Shown: positions 11,020 to 23,979 of the stretch, piece after piece
Layout of the letters: each line of letters starts with the position of its first letter
Numbering within the stretch: the first letter of the stretch is position 1
Assembly (NCBI GenBank): GCA_948146395.1
Contig: OX411544.1
Location: forward strand, 91,237,112-91,301,111
DNA length: 64,000 nt
Source of the DNA: Fragum whitleyi
Taxonomy: Eukaryota > Mollusca > Bivalvia > Cardiida > Cardiidae
Direction of reading: 5' to 3'
Notes under the pieces: model-generated
The model's database searches: none
Told to the model about the DNA's origin: nothing
Seen by the model: the letters and a program-made list of their open reading frames with translations, nothing else
Made by a program: the position numbers and the translations under genes

Positions 11020-14000
11020 TTCCTTCTAACATCATTCATGATAACGAGACTCTCGGGCCCTCAGATCCTTATCTTAGACTTCACGATGGATATCTCCTTC
11101 TCCTTTTCAAAAGTAGAAGAATTTATGGACTGTTCCGCTATTAATGTAACGAACGTTACCAAAGGTTGTTTCTTCCCTTCCTGATGACATAGAAAATACA
11201 TTTGTCACAAAATAACATTTATCCTGTGGGAAAAGCCCTGAAGATGATGCGGATGAGGGAGTGAAGTGTTTGCTTTTTTGGATGTATTTTGAACCTCATC
11301 ATCTATAAATTAAAACACATATTCACCTTTTCTCTTTGCAAACCTTGAGAGGAGAGTAAACAGTTGGTAGCACCTTCTATGATACCTGTGAATTTCTGGA
11401 TCAAAATCAGATAGATTCTTGCTAGAAATTGCAGACATTTTCTTACTGTCATCAGAAAAAATTAAGCCTTTTTAAAGTAACTTTTTTTTAAAATTTTAGA
11501 AAAAACGCTGCTCAGTCAGCGGCGTTATTATAGCATCCATCGTGTCAGAGAAATGAATATTGCATAACTTCTGTAACGGTTTAAATGGAGGTAAGTTACA
11601 TTGGATATGCAAATGAGAAAGACCTGCCCTTGGTTAAATGGCTTATTATAGCCTTTATAGACAGAGTCGACCTAATTAATGTTTTTTTTCCTTTGAATGG
11701 ATCACGTCTGTCTATGCTCTCGGTTCGTTACATTTCTCTAGTTTGGGATTTGTCTGGTTTTTACTTGCAGATGGTGCTTTCAAAGCAATTGGGCAATCCA
11801 TTGTTGAAAAGGAAAAAAATATAATCAAAAATAATATGTACCACAATATAGTTGTTTGAAAACGCTATTCTTATCAAATGAAATAATTCAAAATAACCGC
11901 GGAGGAAAAAATAACGCTTCCACTTGTTAGACTCCTTGAGAGTTTGTTAATAAGTCAACGTCAGCATGATTCAGTCGATTCTTGATGATGTTAATGCTTT
12001 TATTTCTTATCCAATTGTCTTAAAAAACATAAGTGAGGGGATAACGGACTTTACCATCTCAGGAATTTGTTTATTTCGGAACTTTAGAGAAGATAGGAGA
12101 TGCGTAATTTGATATTCAAAAACGCGCGAAGTCGGGAGATGTCGGACTACGCCGTTGCATCGCGCTTTTTATCTAGCCGTTTACATGACATCACTACGAG
12201 GCGCTAGATCTTTTAAAAACGACGCAACCCAATTAATCTCGATAAAAAGTTGATAGTGCATGAAAATTCACAATCTTGAAATAGAAACAGAAATGCACTA
12301 TTGCGAAATCATCTTTGTGTCGAGATCATTCGACTGACGTCTTGACATTTCGAACATTATCTTTGTAGTCGTTGCCATGAAGATTTGTTATGGCCACACG
12401 TTTCCGCTGGCAAACTAAAGAATGATATGGTGTAAACAATCTGTCAGTCCGATTTCATGTACATATTACTGACTCTTATTTAGTTCATTACCATGTATTT
12501 TCAAGTGTTTTTTTTTATTAAGATGCTACTATTCGCGTCTACAGCATTGTTAATTATTTGCGAGAAGGTAACGTATACAACATTTTCGTATGTAATGCGG
12601 TCATCATTAGTCCTATTTAATTTCAACATTTAACTTTGAAATTATAATTGAACTCTCAGAGTAAAAGAAAAGAGAAAATGAAACTTATACAAAAAGATCA
12701 AGTAAGTTCTAAAGCACATTTTATCAATTCATATTTTTGTTTACTGTTACTTATATACGCATAACTAAGATATGTTTTTTGCAATGCATGATTTTCACTA
12801 TATGCTTAAGTTCGTAAAACAACGGAATATTATGAGATTTGTTTTAGATAGCGCTCAAATCTCTATCTCTGTTTCCAGATTTAAAAAACACTATTGCTGA
12901 AAAAAATACATTCATTATCACAAGATCCTTTAATTCACGAAAGGTAACGTATGTTATTTTTATGTTACTCCTTAAAGTTCCCATTTATCTAATATATCTC
13001 ATTTTCTAGCTGAGACATTGCTTTATTAAGAACTCATAGTGTCCAAAACTCCCTTTGAAATGTGTGTGTGTGTGGGGGGGGGGGTGAAGGTCTGCAGCCA
13101 GCTCACAGACTATCAAGTGTAAAATAGCTATTGTCTTGCTTTTTGAGTTAAACGTTTCAAAGTGTAAAAAATTCATTTTGTTTCAAATCTTAACTGTTGG
13201 ACAGGAAGCGTGGAAACAAACATGTCAGCGCCAGAAAGCCATGTCTTCACAGCGGGACTGTCGAGTTGAAAGGAGATTCTGACAATTTACCCGACATTTG
13301 ACGAGTTTTGATTGTGCATATTTTCAAGTTTTCAAAACTTTGTGACGCTGTACCAAACTATTGTTTCATTTTCTTTACCACAAAGCGATAAGAGTTGCAT
13401 TCATTTTAGTAGAATGACTAATTCTTACATAATACCAAATTGGCATTTTTTCCATAAAAACGACATTCGAATTAGAAAACAGAGCACTACAAACGAATAG
13501 GAAACGTTATATTGGTCTTGCGATAATATACTCAGTTCCAAACGAAGGTGTGAACTTCTAAAGAAATCAGATTTCTCAGTACTTAAACCACATACCGTCA
13601 CAAAGTTTTGAATGGCAAACCTCGAGACTATTGACCATCGAAACGTTGCGAAATTATGCACACGATAGGCAATTAGTTTTTGCTAGAAAATGGCCTTTGT
13701 TTTTCATTGCTTTGCTTGTTCATTTTTGAGTTGATGAGTAATTATTCAGTATTAACAAATTATTCGGCGTGGTGTAGACATCTGGCATGCTAAAAAGGGG
13801 CCGAGTATGTCTATTTGCAAAATATTCCAGTGACTAAACGAATTTGTTAAAGAGTTCAACGATCGGTGAAAAACATACGGAGAGTTTTCTTCATACTCCA
13901 GTATATGGGAGAATAAAAAAAGCAAAATCAATCTCGAATAACCATTGCTTCCCTTATAACAGCAACAGCCTTTTTCTTTATAAGAAATATTTTACTTTTT

Positions 14001-17000
14001 CCTTCTGGGAAAATTTTTTTCATGGATTCTTGAGATTATTTCAACTGCAATTAGAAATACTTTGTTGTTCAGACACTTGAAATTAAGAATTTAAGTAAAT
14101 GTAAGTAATATTTCAAGAACAGGGATCACTTCAAGTATATTTGGAAGATAATCAAAGGCCTTTAAATCATTTTATTTATTTAGTGATTTTGGTAAAGACT
14201 GAAGTGTAATTAGAGAGTTAAAAACATGCTTATAGTCTAAAATAAGGGTTTTGATTTCAAGAACGCATAACTCTTGGTCCATTTTCTATATTTTTCCATA
14301 ATGATTTTTTTCATACTTTTAGCATGAATTTTTAAAATTCAATATTCGTTTTTGAAAAAGGCATTTAATTTTCATCGTCAATACTTTTTGAAAACTATCT
14401 GTTTGTAATTTACAAACTTTCTGCCAAATGTATTACGTTAAATATTCCGCATAGTTATACACAGTTAATCGCACAATCAACATTTTAAGATAGACCCCAT
14501 TCCTATCTAATGGACGATTTCCCTACCCAACCAAGAAAACGGACCTTTTTCAATATTTTTAAACGAGACGGTGAAAGTCATTTTTTTCAGATGTAATAGA
14601 AGAATAACATGCAGTAATCGCTTTAAGTATATTTTTTACATTATTTTTACCCTTGCTTCACACTAGACATACCTTAAGTTTAATTCATTTTCCCATTTGG
14701 ATAACAACTGCACACTATGCAGTAAAATAGTTTGCCATACACATTTCATGGTTGGACAAAAATAAACCCCATGCGAAGAAAACTCCCCAAGATATTAGAT
14801 CAGCATTCATGATCCAATAAAATCACGTGTATCTGCCTGCGCGTCTTCTGTTTAGTAAAAAAAATTATTGCAGAACGGCGTTTTACTTTTGATCTGACGT
14901 CACTAACCAATCAATCTTGTGATTTTGAACGTTGACGCAGATATAACATCTGTATTTTAAATGAAAAATTCTGTTTGGAAATGGCAGAGGGCACTAGTAA
15001 AACTCGGACATTCCATTATCTCCAAGTAGAAAAGAAATTTTAGGAGGGCAAATCTCAACGCCCTATGTGCTGACCATGTGTCCGCAGTGTACGCAACTTT
15101 ATCGAAATCGGATCTCATAAATCGTTTCTAAAGTGTCATAACTTATTTAAGAGTTCCTTCAACTTTGAAAAAACTAAGGAATATTAAAAAATGAAAGTGA
15201 AAAATATTGCGAATTTGAAAGAGAGTTATTTCTTTTTTCCTGAATGTTTTACTAACATATACAGTCAATTCATGAAATTCACACACATCTCATTCCATTC
15301 ATTTTTCTTTTCTTTTTTTTTTTTTTTTTTTTTTTTTTGCTCAGCGCATTATAAGTTTATTCCTAAACCCACTCACATCATTTTATCAAAGCGTTAAAAG
15401 CGACAAAGGCCTGGTTTATAAAGAGGGAAGGTGACATTTGAAGTCATGCACTTTTTTGAATCTTTCAGTAAGTCTTTTTTAGGCGAGAGAAACTAAGGGT
15501 TCCATTTACCTATAGGGATCTTAAGTCACATTCCAAAATCACTCTAAAGGAAAATGTGGAACGATATGCTCACTATACAGCGCTGAGTCCGCCAAAAACA
15601 ACCAATTCCCAAGATACAGATTACTACGCCCGATACTGCCTTGCAGACGGGCGCAACTCACGTTTTTTAACGTGAGTTGAATCGATTGGTTTGATACTAG
15701 TCAGTCAATGTATCCATTCGATCATTCCGTCTAAAACATCGTAGTAATGTTGTTTTTCTAAGGGCACAAGCTCGTCAGCTCTTTCTTTTACTTTGAATTG
15801 AATTCCATTAAGAAGTTATATTTTACTGTGGGAATACAAGACATGGATAGGGTCAATTTCTCCCTTTTCCACAATATGGTCCACCCTATGCTCATACCCC
15901 ATTATTTTTTAATTTCTGCCCTAGGTATATATCAAATCATTGCGGAGTAGGCAAAATATTAAGATGACTTTAGAATGATATAATTTTAATGTTTTGCCTT
16001 TATATGGCTGCGGCTTTATAAAATACAACAAATACAAAATAGCAATTATCCAAGAATGAAAAAAAGTCATAATGTCAATGTCACAATGGACTGCCCACAT
16101 CAAAGTTCCTGGCTAGCCCCAAAGCCCCAATTGGGCAACAAATCAAACACATCATACAAGCATACAAAATCACAAGTAAGGTTGCCAATGGGATACTAGA
16201 GGCACCTTAGATGAATATCATAATTAGTGAATCTTCCAAGTAGACAACAGGAATTGTGTTTAAAAGCTGGCCGCCAACCGACAGGGTAACCCGACAGTTT
16301 AATACGACAGGATAAACCAGTCGCCGCCAAACATGAGGAAAAGCAATTTAACATTTGTCAAGGTCTTTCTTCCAAATACTGTACTTTATTGTTATCCTGC
16401 AGAGGCTAAAGTAAGGCAGAGCACAGAAAAGCAGGCGAAATGCTGCTTCATGAACACTTTGCCTTAGTTTGCTGCGCAAAGTGAGGTCACAGACGCCAAG
16501 TTGTGGAAGGGCATTACTTCACTTATTTGCCCTCGTTACCAAACATGCCAGATCTACCAGGCTGTAACATCAGGTTTCACAGCTACTTCACGAAAGACCG
16601 AAACCATACTGCAACTTTTCTGCCATTGTAGAGGCTACAGCCACTTGGATGCGCACCAGCATTTGTTTTTATTCCAGGTAACCATCACTGTTCGACATAT
16701 TCGGAGTAGCAGGAAAATAGAAAGGGTATACAAAAAGGATAGAAATCATTTAATCAAAGTGCTGTCAGCACTGTAAATCGTACATCATTGAGAGGCTGGG
16801 ATAGTGCAATAGTTCGCCAATCAAAAGGGCTCAAATTTGGACAATAAGAGTTGGTAAAATCTTTAAATTTGTGAGTTTTTTGTCTTAACAATCCATCTTT
16901 TCGAGGACATCGCCAGCTCATCCAACCTCGTGGGTCCGATTTTGAAAGTTTGCTGATTCGATAGCCCTCTGCTAGTCTAAATTATTTCTTAGCAGATTTT

Positions 17001-19388
17001 TACGTTGTTATAATGAGCACGCGCCAAGCTAAAAGCTTGTCTGTTAGTATTATTCCTCTCTCTATAGAGTTTAAAAGCCTGTTTAGCAACAAAACATTTT
17101 TCATTAAATTATTTACAATTTTGATTACCAACATGTTTGTTTTTCAAGCATTGGGTTTTCCCAAATACTGTAAATGCATTTTCCCTCAAGAAACACGTGA
17201 AATCGCCAACTATGCTATTTATATCTTTGGTTTCTGACCAATCGATTAAATCTAGCAGCACTCTATGATTATTCATGGGTTGTTCTAAAAATAGATCGCT
17301 CTTGCTGCTATCCTATGGGAAATTCAAATGCGACAGCCCGAGAGACGCGTGAGATGATGTAATAATCTAAAATTGACTGTAATATGCATGCGCAGAAAAG
17401 ACATTCATGTGAACGGAGTTACCCACTGGTGGTAGTAAACAAACTTCTCATTTACCGTTACAATAATTAATTTACCATGAAATATCGTTATCCCATTAAG
17501 AAATGTGATACACTCGTGCAAAATACAATATAAAATAAGAAAAAAGTATTTGTTATTTAAAGTAATAGAGAATATTCATTTTTTTGTAATCGAATTGTTG
17601 TGCACTATTCTCGACGCCATTTTGGAACCCAAGTAACACCGGCCTGACCCAGGATCAGAAGCGTCGAGGTTGAAAGGTTACAATGACATCACTAGTGTCG
17701 AAACCGAGGCCGTTCTGATGGAAACCCGGTTAACTCGGGTCGAAACCGAGTCCGATATGAACTTACCCCTATATCAGTTTATCGTATGTTTTTGTCGGTT
17801 TATTTGTTGTTGAATAATTTTTCTTCATACTCAAATTTGAATTTAATGAAAATAGGATTGGAGCGTGATCAGAGTGCTCATTGAAATCAAATATTTCAAA
17901 ATTACAAAATTATTTCTATTTGTTAACACATGCGAAAAAAAGTAAACTTCCCACGCTCCCTGTTTGAGTGCAGACGACTATAGACTAATGACAAACAAGT
18001 TAATTGACACATTTCGAGCAGACGATGTCCATCTGAATTTACACGTGGCCTGAATTTACGCGTGGGTTTTGACCGAGTGATAATCATAACAGAATTTGAT
18101 TGGTTGTCAGCCCTACAACTGGTAAATGACCGTTCGAGAAAGTTCAGAGCAGTAATATTGTAAGTGCTACAAATTAATTATACAGTTAACCTATTGTACG
18201 TTTCAACTCCTTTACTCAACCGAAAATCTTGTTATAAACACTGAAAATACTAACTGGTAATTACTAAAAGCGAAAATTACATCAAAATTTTGTATTAGCC
18301 TCTTCTCTATTTGTCGAAAAGTAAATAAGGTATAAACAAAGTTTGTAGATTGTGACTGAAAAGGCCGTTTCTTCGGTGTTTGAAAACACATACTTTGGTT
18401 TGAACACATTGCTCAGAAGATAACGGTAAAAATGTACTGGGTCAAACAGACTGGATTTCTGAAAAACGGTAGATATAAATCTACTGCTTCGCAGTACGAT
18501 TTAAAAAATAGTAAAGATATGTGCTGAATGGACAATCGAACCCAACCCATTCTGCCAAGCAACAGATTAACCTTTACTCAACTGAAATTAATTGATGAGC
18601 CATACAAGCAAGAAACTATGTTAACAGAGCGTTTGAAGAATAGATAAATTGGTAATTTAGAACTAAAATGGCCATACAAGGTAGAATTTTCTTAAAATGA
18701 GCTCAGTTTATTAACTCACATGTAATTTTATTTGTTTCATGCAATAGGCATATAGAACGCTTTTCCGCAAAAAAAACCCACGCACCCCTAACAACAACAA
18801 AGACAATTAACCTCCCCGCAATAACCCTTAACTATCCATAGTGGATAGTCGCATTTACACTCATGTTGATATATTGTCAGCAACCTGTTCCAAGTTGGCC
18901 CAGTCTAAAATTCTGTCGTCTGTTTATGGGTTTAATGATTGGACAAGGTTCTTAATTTTTTTCTAATTTAGAATAATCCATTACAAGACAAAAAAAATGT
19001 TAAGACAGGTACAAATTGTAAAGAGTTTCAGATTACATTCAATATTTGGGCAATTAGTAAAATTTGTAGCGGAAAGGGAAGATGATATAAGGGAGAAAGG
19101 AGAAAGTGTTAGTAAGGTCATGCGTCAAGATCAAATATAAAAGCTATGTATCTTTAACACAGCAGTGAATTTGGCAGTGATAAGTAAGAAAATATCTGGT
19201 ATACATGATAAGGACAAGGTGAATAATCAATGTTATATTCCAGAAAATTGACCTCGTGTTTTGTTTCGTCGATTCAATTCCCTCGCCTTCAGTACTATCA
19301 GTACTTTGATTTTAGCACGGCGTAGTGATATGCAAACACTGCGTTGAACACACAAGCACTTCGTATCGCACAAAAGGTGATGACGTTT
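11020..19388. other. Long gene-poor stretch
   Basis: I see no supportable gene. Small ORFs (60-91 codons) at 13.3-13.7, 13.8-14.1, 15.2 and 16.5-16.8 kb lack domain motifs and clear splice context. Features present are a G tract at 13,073-13,084, a T tract at about 15,308-15,338, and a hairpin at about 15,655-15,680 (ACTCACGTT..AACGTGAGT). At 12.5-12.95 kb a signal-peptide-like ATG and three small acceptor/donor-bounded segments exist, but their phases do not join (see rejected list). Confidence 0.4.
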
Positions 19389-19530
19389 CTAGACCTATTT
19401 TGTGCGTGCGTGAGCAAAAAAATGCTACGTAGTACACACGTTGTTCGTTTTTTGACTCGATTATCCTTTTCCTAGGCAATTTCCAGGAAAAGGGGTTGAT
19501 TCCTTTGGCCTGCTTTACCAGGCAAAAAAA
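19389..19530. repeat. Dispersed repeat R5, copy 1
   Basis: The stretch with CTACGTAGTACACACGTTG, CTCGATTATCCTTTTCCTAGG and GGCCTGCTTTACCAGGC recurs in inverted orientation at 63,889-64,000, where it runs off the window edge. An A tract (19,525-19,548) adjoins. Class unknown; it could be the end of a larger transposon. Confidence 0.6.
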
Positions 19531-21328
19531 AAAAAAAAAAAAAAAAAACCACGACCCGAAACATTTAAAAGATACTTCAATCTCGTTCTTGCTGATCAGC
19601 ATTTGATTCAACTAGGTCATGTGATTCCTCGATGCTATTGGCTGGTATAAATCTTACAGCATTTGATCAACCGTTCTAACCACGCGCGAACAGAAAAAAT
19701 GCGCAGATCCTGGACAATATTTGCGATATTATATTACTCCCTTTATTTACATCCAAATTTCGCTGATCCAACTCATTCAATTCTATTCCAAAACCATTCC
19801 AAAATCATTCACCATATCAATTTCATGATGTTATTTACTGTACCAGAAGCAAACAAGAAACTGTTACAAGACAAAATTTTGATGCAATGCATCAAAGTAG
19901 GCCGCAAATTATTTGGTTATCATCAATGTATAATGTATTTTTCTTATAAAAATATTTTTTGCAAACAATACCTATCTAGATTTTAATGATTTTAACAACA
20001 ATAATGGCCCTACTTTAGCATGCACACCCGACTTAAATACACTAAGGAGTACTTTATTTCAACATAGGCACAATGAATTACACATGATGGTAAAGTGATT
20101 GCCTTTTTTTGCTAGGCTGTTTTCTAAGAAAACTTGAGGTATGGAGTTCATTTAAGCGGCGTTGGCATTGTTGTTGTTGACCTGTTGTTATTGAAGATAT
20201 CTTCATAAAATTTAGCATGTATGTTCACTTTCTCAAGAGCTATCCAGACAATGAAGGGGGACAACTCTGAAAAAGGGATTTTGTAAGAGTCCCTTTTTCC
20301 ACTCAGCTTTTTGTATTATCCAGCACCTGCAGCCAAGCACAGCCAAGGGTTGCACCCATAGGCAAGTGCCCTTGTTAGAATAATATATTCACTCAACCTT
20401 CATGCTGATGTATGCGGAGTTATCCGAAGAAATGAGCATAAAGAAAGAAAATACAGACTCAAAATAAATGCACTAACAATTCTGAAATCAGAACACGAGG
20501 CATATTCAAGATTCAAGTTATCATTCAATAGCTGTCATTCAAACTAGTACTAAGACTGCACCTATTTGAAGTAAAAGGACCTACTTCGGTTGTCCCAAAA
20601 TAGCTTGGTTAGAAAAAGTGATATGCTCCCTTTGTCGCATTGTTTTATTGCTTGAATAACAGTAACTGGCTTGAAATTATGTTATGCTAAGTGCCAGACA
20701 ACTGCTACATATCACACACAGGATTAAATTAATTCAAGTAGAAACATTTATTATCTAGACCAAAGCTTTGATATAAGTCATCACACACTTTTGTACCAAA
20801 AGGATTTCAAGTGTAATTGTGCACAATGAAGTATTGTGATTTTTTTAAACCACAAAAATGCCATTTTTACTATATGTTTAACAAGACTAAAACAGGCAGG
20901 AGTGTAACCATAGATGTATCTCCTATGAAAATCACTTTGATGTAAAAAAATGCGGAAAAAGGGGGAAAGAGAGTAAAAACTAGGTCAAACATGTCTGAGT
21001 GATCAGTCATTTTAATGAAATGTGCAATATTTGTAAAATCAAGCTCATAACCAAAAACCCTGATTTAATTGCTCAATAATTTTCATTACACAACATTTTT
21101 TGAAAAACTGTTGTTTGATCCAGGCTGCATTATACGGTTTTCTATATTTTGAATAAAACATTGGACAAGTTTTATAGTAATGTATCCCTAATCCCCCATC
21201 GTCATATTCAAAACGCATTCATACTGGTAGGCCGCTTCTGCGGCCTATCAATGAATGGGAAAAGGGGGATGTATCAACGCCCGAGGGGTTATCATCATTA
21301 AATGAACGATGTTTACCGATCCTTAACA
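19531..21328. other. Non-coding, AT-rich
   Basis: An ORF of 107 codons at 19,663-19,986 (+) has no recognisable motif and no splice context. The remainder is AT-rich sequence without repeats that I could match elsewhere in the window. Confidence 0.35.
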
Positions 21329-21762
21329 TACAGTTAACAACATCGTGAAATTGACAAGGTGAATGATTTTGGAATGAGATTGAAAGAGTGAGATGAGCGA
21401 GTACCGAATAAAAATAAAGGGAGGTGATCCAATTTCTCTACTTTTGTTCAAGATTAACAAAATAAGCGATATGTATTACCTCCCTTTCATACAATGTGCA
21501 TACAATTTATATAAATATCTTCAAATTTCTTCAAAATTCATTCAGACGCTTATAATTTCAAGTATGTCAGTTAAATTGCATTTTTTCCTCACTGTATTTA
21601 TTTTAAATGAAGTTGTTGATCTTATCCTGTCAGTGATTTTTTTTATCGTTTTGAATGGTTTGAGTGAGTGTTTTCAATGAATGATTGAATGGAGCGATGA
21701 ATGAACGATTAAGAATGGTTTTTATTGAGATGAATGTCAAAATCACCTTGTAACTAACTGTA
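21329..21762. repeat. MITE family M2 (TACAGTTA / TAACTGTA), copy 1
   Basis: A 434-bp element starting TACAGTTAACAACATCGTG and ending with an inverted version (TAACTAACTGTA). Internally it carries the family's GAATGA-rich arm, an AGCGATAT..TATTACCTCCCT core and an ATGAGCGATTTAGAATGGTT-like right arm. Copies of the same family lie at 38.2, 40.55, 53.38, 56.48, 58.59, 59.24, 61.87 and 62.02 kb. It is non-coding. Confidence 0.75.
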
Positions 21763-21884
21763 CACGTTCAATTTCAGCATTTCAATTTAAACGCACCATT
21801 AAACGTCTGTTTACCTAATAGGTCGATTTTCAAGGAGGAAATTTCATGTAGAAAAAGAAAGAAAAGAGTTATTCGTTTTAAATT

Positions 21885-22128
21885 TGTGACCCGTCATGCG
21901 AAAAGGGATCTTCTTGGAAGTGCGTAAATTGTCAATCCTTGTCAGACTGCGCTGACTTCGAAACTTTTCGCATTGTGTTATTTTCTGAATCTAGTATTTT
22001 CAATCAACCTTCCATTGAAAGAATTTTTGAAATGCGACCTCTGGTTGACCAATGCTGGACCCAATCTCTTTTTCAAATATTCATCTTACAGAGTTCCCAG
22101 ATGGTCCCTTTTCGCGTGACGGGTCACA
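21885..22128. repeat. MITE family M3 (TGTGACCCGTC), copy 1
   Basis: A 244-bp element with inverted ends TGTGACCCGTCATGCGAAAAGGGA and its near-perfect reverse complement at the right. A second copy is at 36,568-36,829. It has no coding capacity; the 84-codon ORF across it is incidental. Confidence 0.8.
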
Positions 22129-23113
22129 TTTATGCACATTCCAAAAGAATAACCGGTCTTAAACGCTATCGATATCGCCATTTAAAGTTTTGACGATGCA
22201 GTTTCATTTTCATTTATTTTGTAAAAATGAATGCAATTTTCTCATCTTATTTTCTAGGTGATTTAAAGTGATCCTTTTGTTTATTGTAGTGAGACGAATT
22301 TGCTTTATATTAACCGAGAAAAAATGATGTGGGTAAGGGTTAAATATTTTGTAAAATTTGATTTTGACAAGCAGTGTGAATCGATGTCGCGTCGAAATCA
22401 ACCTTACTTTGCTAATTTGATGCAAATTTCCGAGCAATTATTGTTCTTGAATATTTCAAATTTATTTATTTATTTTTGGTAAAGAAAATGATTTCGGAAT
22501 TATGAAATGTTAAATGACATAGTTTACAAACGGTAGATTTTGGCCCTGTAAAACTTCTCCATTTCTTGGAAAAAAAACAGCATTAAAATAGCCCTAAAAT
22601 TGTAAAATTGTCCATTTTTTCAGATAATCTGTAATTTAAGCAGATTATGTAAAAAATAAATAAAAAAAATGTAAAGCCCACATCGCGACACCACAATTTT
22701 TCCATTAAACCTATAAGAAGTCAAAACTATTACTATTATTTGATAAAAATATGGAGGTCTGACAAGAGGGGCTTCATAGTTTTGTAACTTCAAATTTCTT
22801 TTTTTGGAAAGATAGGAATGTCTACAAATTTAGGCCACTTATTGGCTTATTTTCAGGAAAGTACATGGTTTTGGAAAATAGTTTCGGAAAATATTTGATA
22901 CATCATTTGAGAGATTGTGTATAGGCTGATAGAATAAGGTAGGTTTAATTGTGTACATTAGTAATGTGAAAATGCTGATTTTACATGGCCAATTTCTAAT
23001 GTTCGTGAACCTTGTCCTTTTTTAATAAAGAATTAAAAATTAATTTTACTTTGATAACCGTTTTAAAGTGGATTATTTTTTCCCAATACTTCCGAAAACT
23101 TACTTAAAACATA
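22129..23113. other. Non-coding, very AT-rich
   Basis: No gene or matched repeat seen. Short ORFs overlap on both strands without protein-like composition. Confidence 0.4.
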
Positions 23114-23462
23114 TACAGTTAACCTTGTATCAAGCGACCACTAATGGTAACAAAAAAAGCGGTCGTTATAGAAAATTGTCGCTTAGAACACGTTTTTTAC
23201 AAGAAAAGATACATATTTTTTATTGAACATGCACATAATTGCGAAATTTTCAGTAAACCTATGTTTATCAAACTCAATTGAATCGTCTCAATGAGACGAT
23301 TCTTGTGAGTTTCAGCAATATAGGATTCATTTTCAATAATTTTAAGACCAACTTTACCTTCTTTTTAAGGTATCTTGATTCAAAGAAAGGGATTTTGAAA
23401 ACGGTCACTTAATAAAAAATGGTCGCTGAATAGACGCGGTCGCTAGCGCAAGATTGACTGTA
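23114..23462. repeat. MITE family M1 (GGTCGCT), copy 2
   Basis: A 349-bp element, left end TACAGTTAACCTTGTATCA then GCGACC, right end GGTCGCTAGCGCAAGATTG then ACTGTA. The central palindrome reads GAATCGTCTCA..TGAGACGATTC. Same family and length as the copy at 10,668-11,019. Confidence 0.8.
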
Positions 23463-23725
23463 CTCTAATATACCATATCCGCCGTCATAGCACAGTCGAT
23501 ATAGCACATGAATCGTGTCATGAGGCTCCAAAACTTCAATTGTCGGGTCGATCCCTGGCGGCGGCACATTTCCATCCAGACATTGGACTTCCATCAATGG
23601 ATGGATAAATGTAAACCCAGGAAGGATGGCAGTTAAAGGCTATAATGTGATAGTTATAATGGTGCCAGAAATGCGAGGAATCCATTGTAAGGTGCCCCCC
23701 CCCCCCGCCTTCGCGATGTGAGTAT
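23463..23725. other. Flank between MITE and retrotransposon
   Basis: Non-coding. It carries a C tract at about 23,694-23,706. Nothing else is recognised. Confidence 0.4.
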
Positions 23726-23883
23726 TGTTGTAAAATCGGATATTTTACCTAACCGATTCTGGCGTTATTTCTCCACAAATAACCCAGAACCCCGCAAATA
23801 TTCGATAAAACTTCAGAGCTTCTTTAATATTCCTTTTACTAAAAAATGGCGTCGGTCTCGTTATGAAGAAAGGTCACGTGACA
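23726..23883 (-). repeat. 3' LTR of the Gypsy element
   Basis: 158 bp, plus-strand TGTTGTAAAA..GTGACA, matching 33,371-33,528 except at three positions (T/G near the left end, A/C and G/A near the right end). On the element's strand it begins TGTCAC and ends ACAACA, the usual TG..CA. The purine tract just upstream is weak (TTGAGG). Confidence 0.9.
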
Positions 23884-23979
23884 ACCTCAATTCAGCTCAA
23901 TTCACACTTTGTGGCCTCCTAGTCATCTGTCAATCAGGTAAGCCCATTTCACTTTATGTGGCTTCCTTTCTATATTGCT

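Noticed and set aside
12521..12945. A signal-peptide-like mini-exon (ATG at about 12,521, hydrophobic, then GTAACG) and two more acceptor/donor-bounded segments, as first exons of the receptor or a secreted peptide gene.
   Set aside because: The first segment ends in phase 0 and the second in phase 0, but the third is open only with phase 1. None fits the phase 2 needed by the exon at 39,174. Likely chance splice-like words in AT-rich DNA.
16501..16776. 91-codon plus-strand ORF.
   Set aside because: No domain motif, no acceptor/donor context, and other frames look equally likely.
19663..19986. 107-codon plus-strand ORF.
   Set aside because: Composition matches the surrounding AT-rich DNA; starts at a TTG and has no motif.
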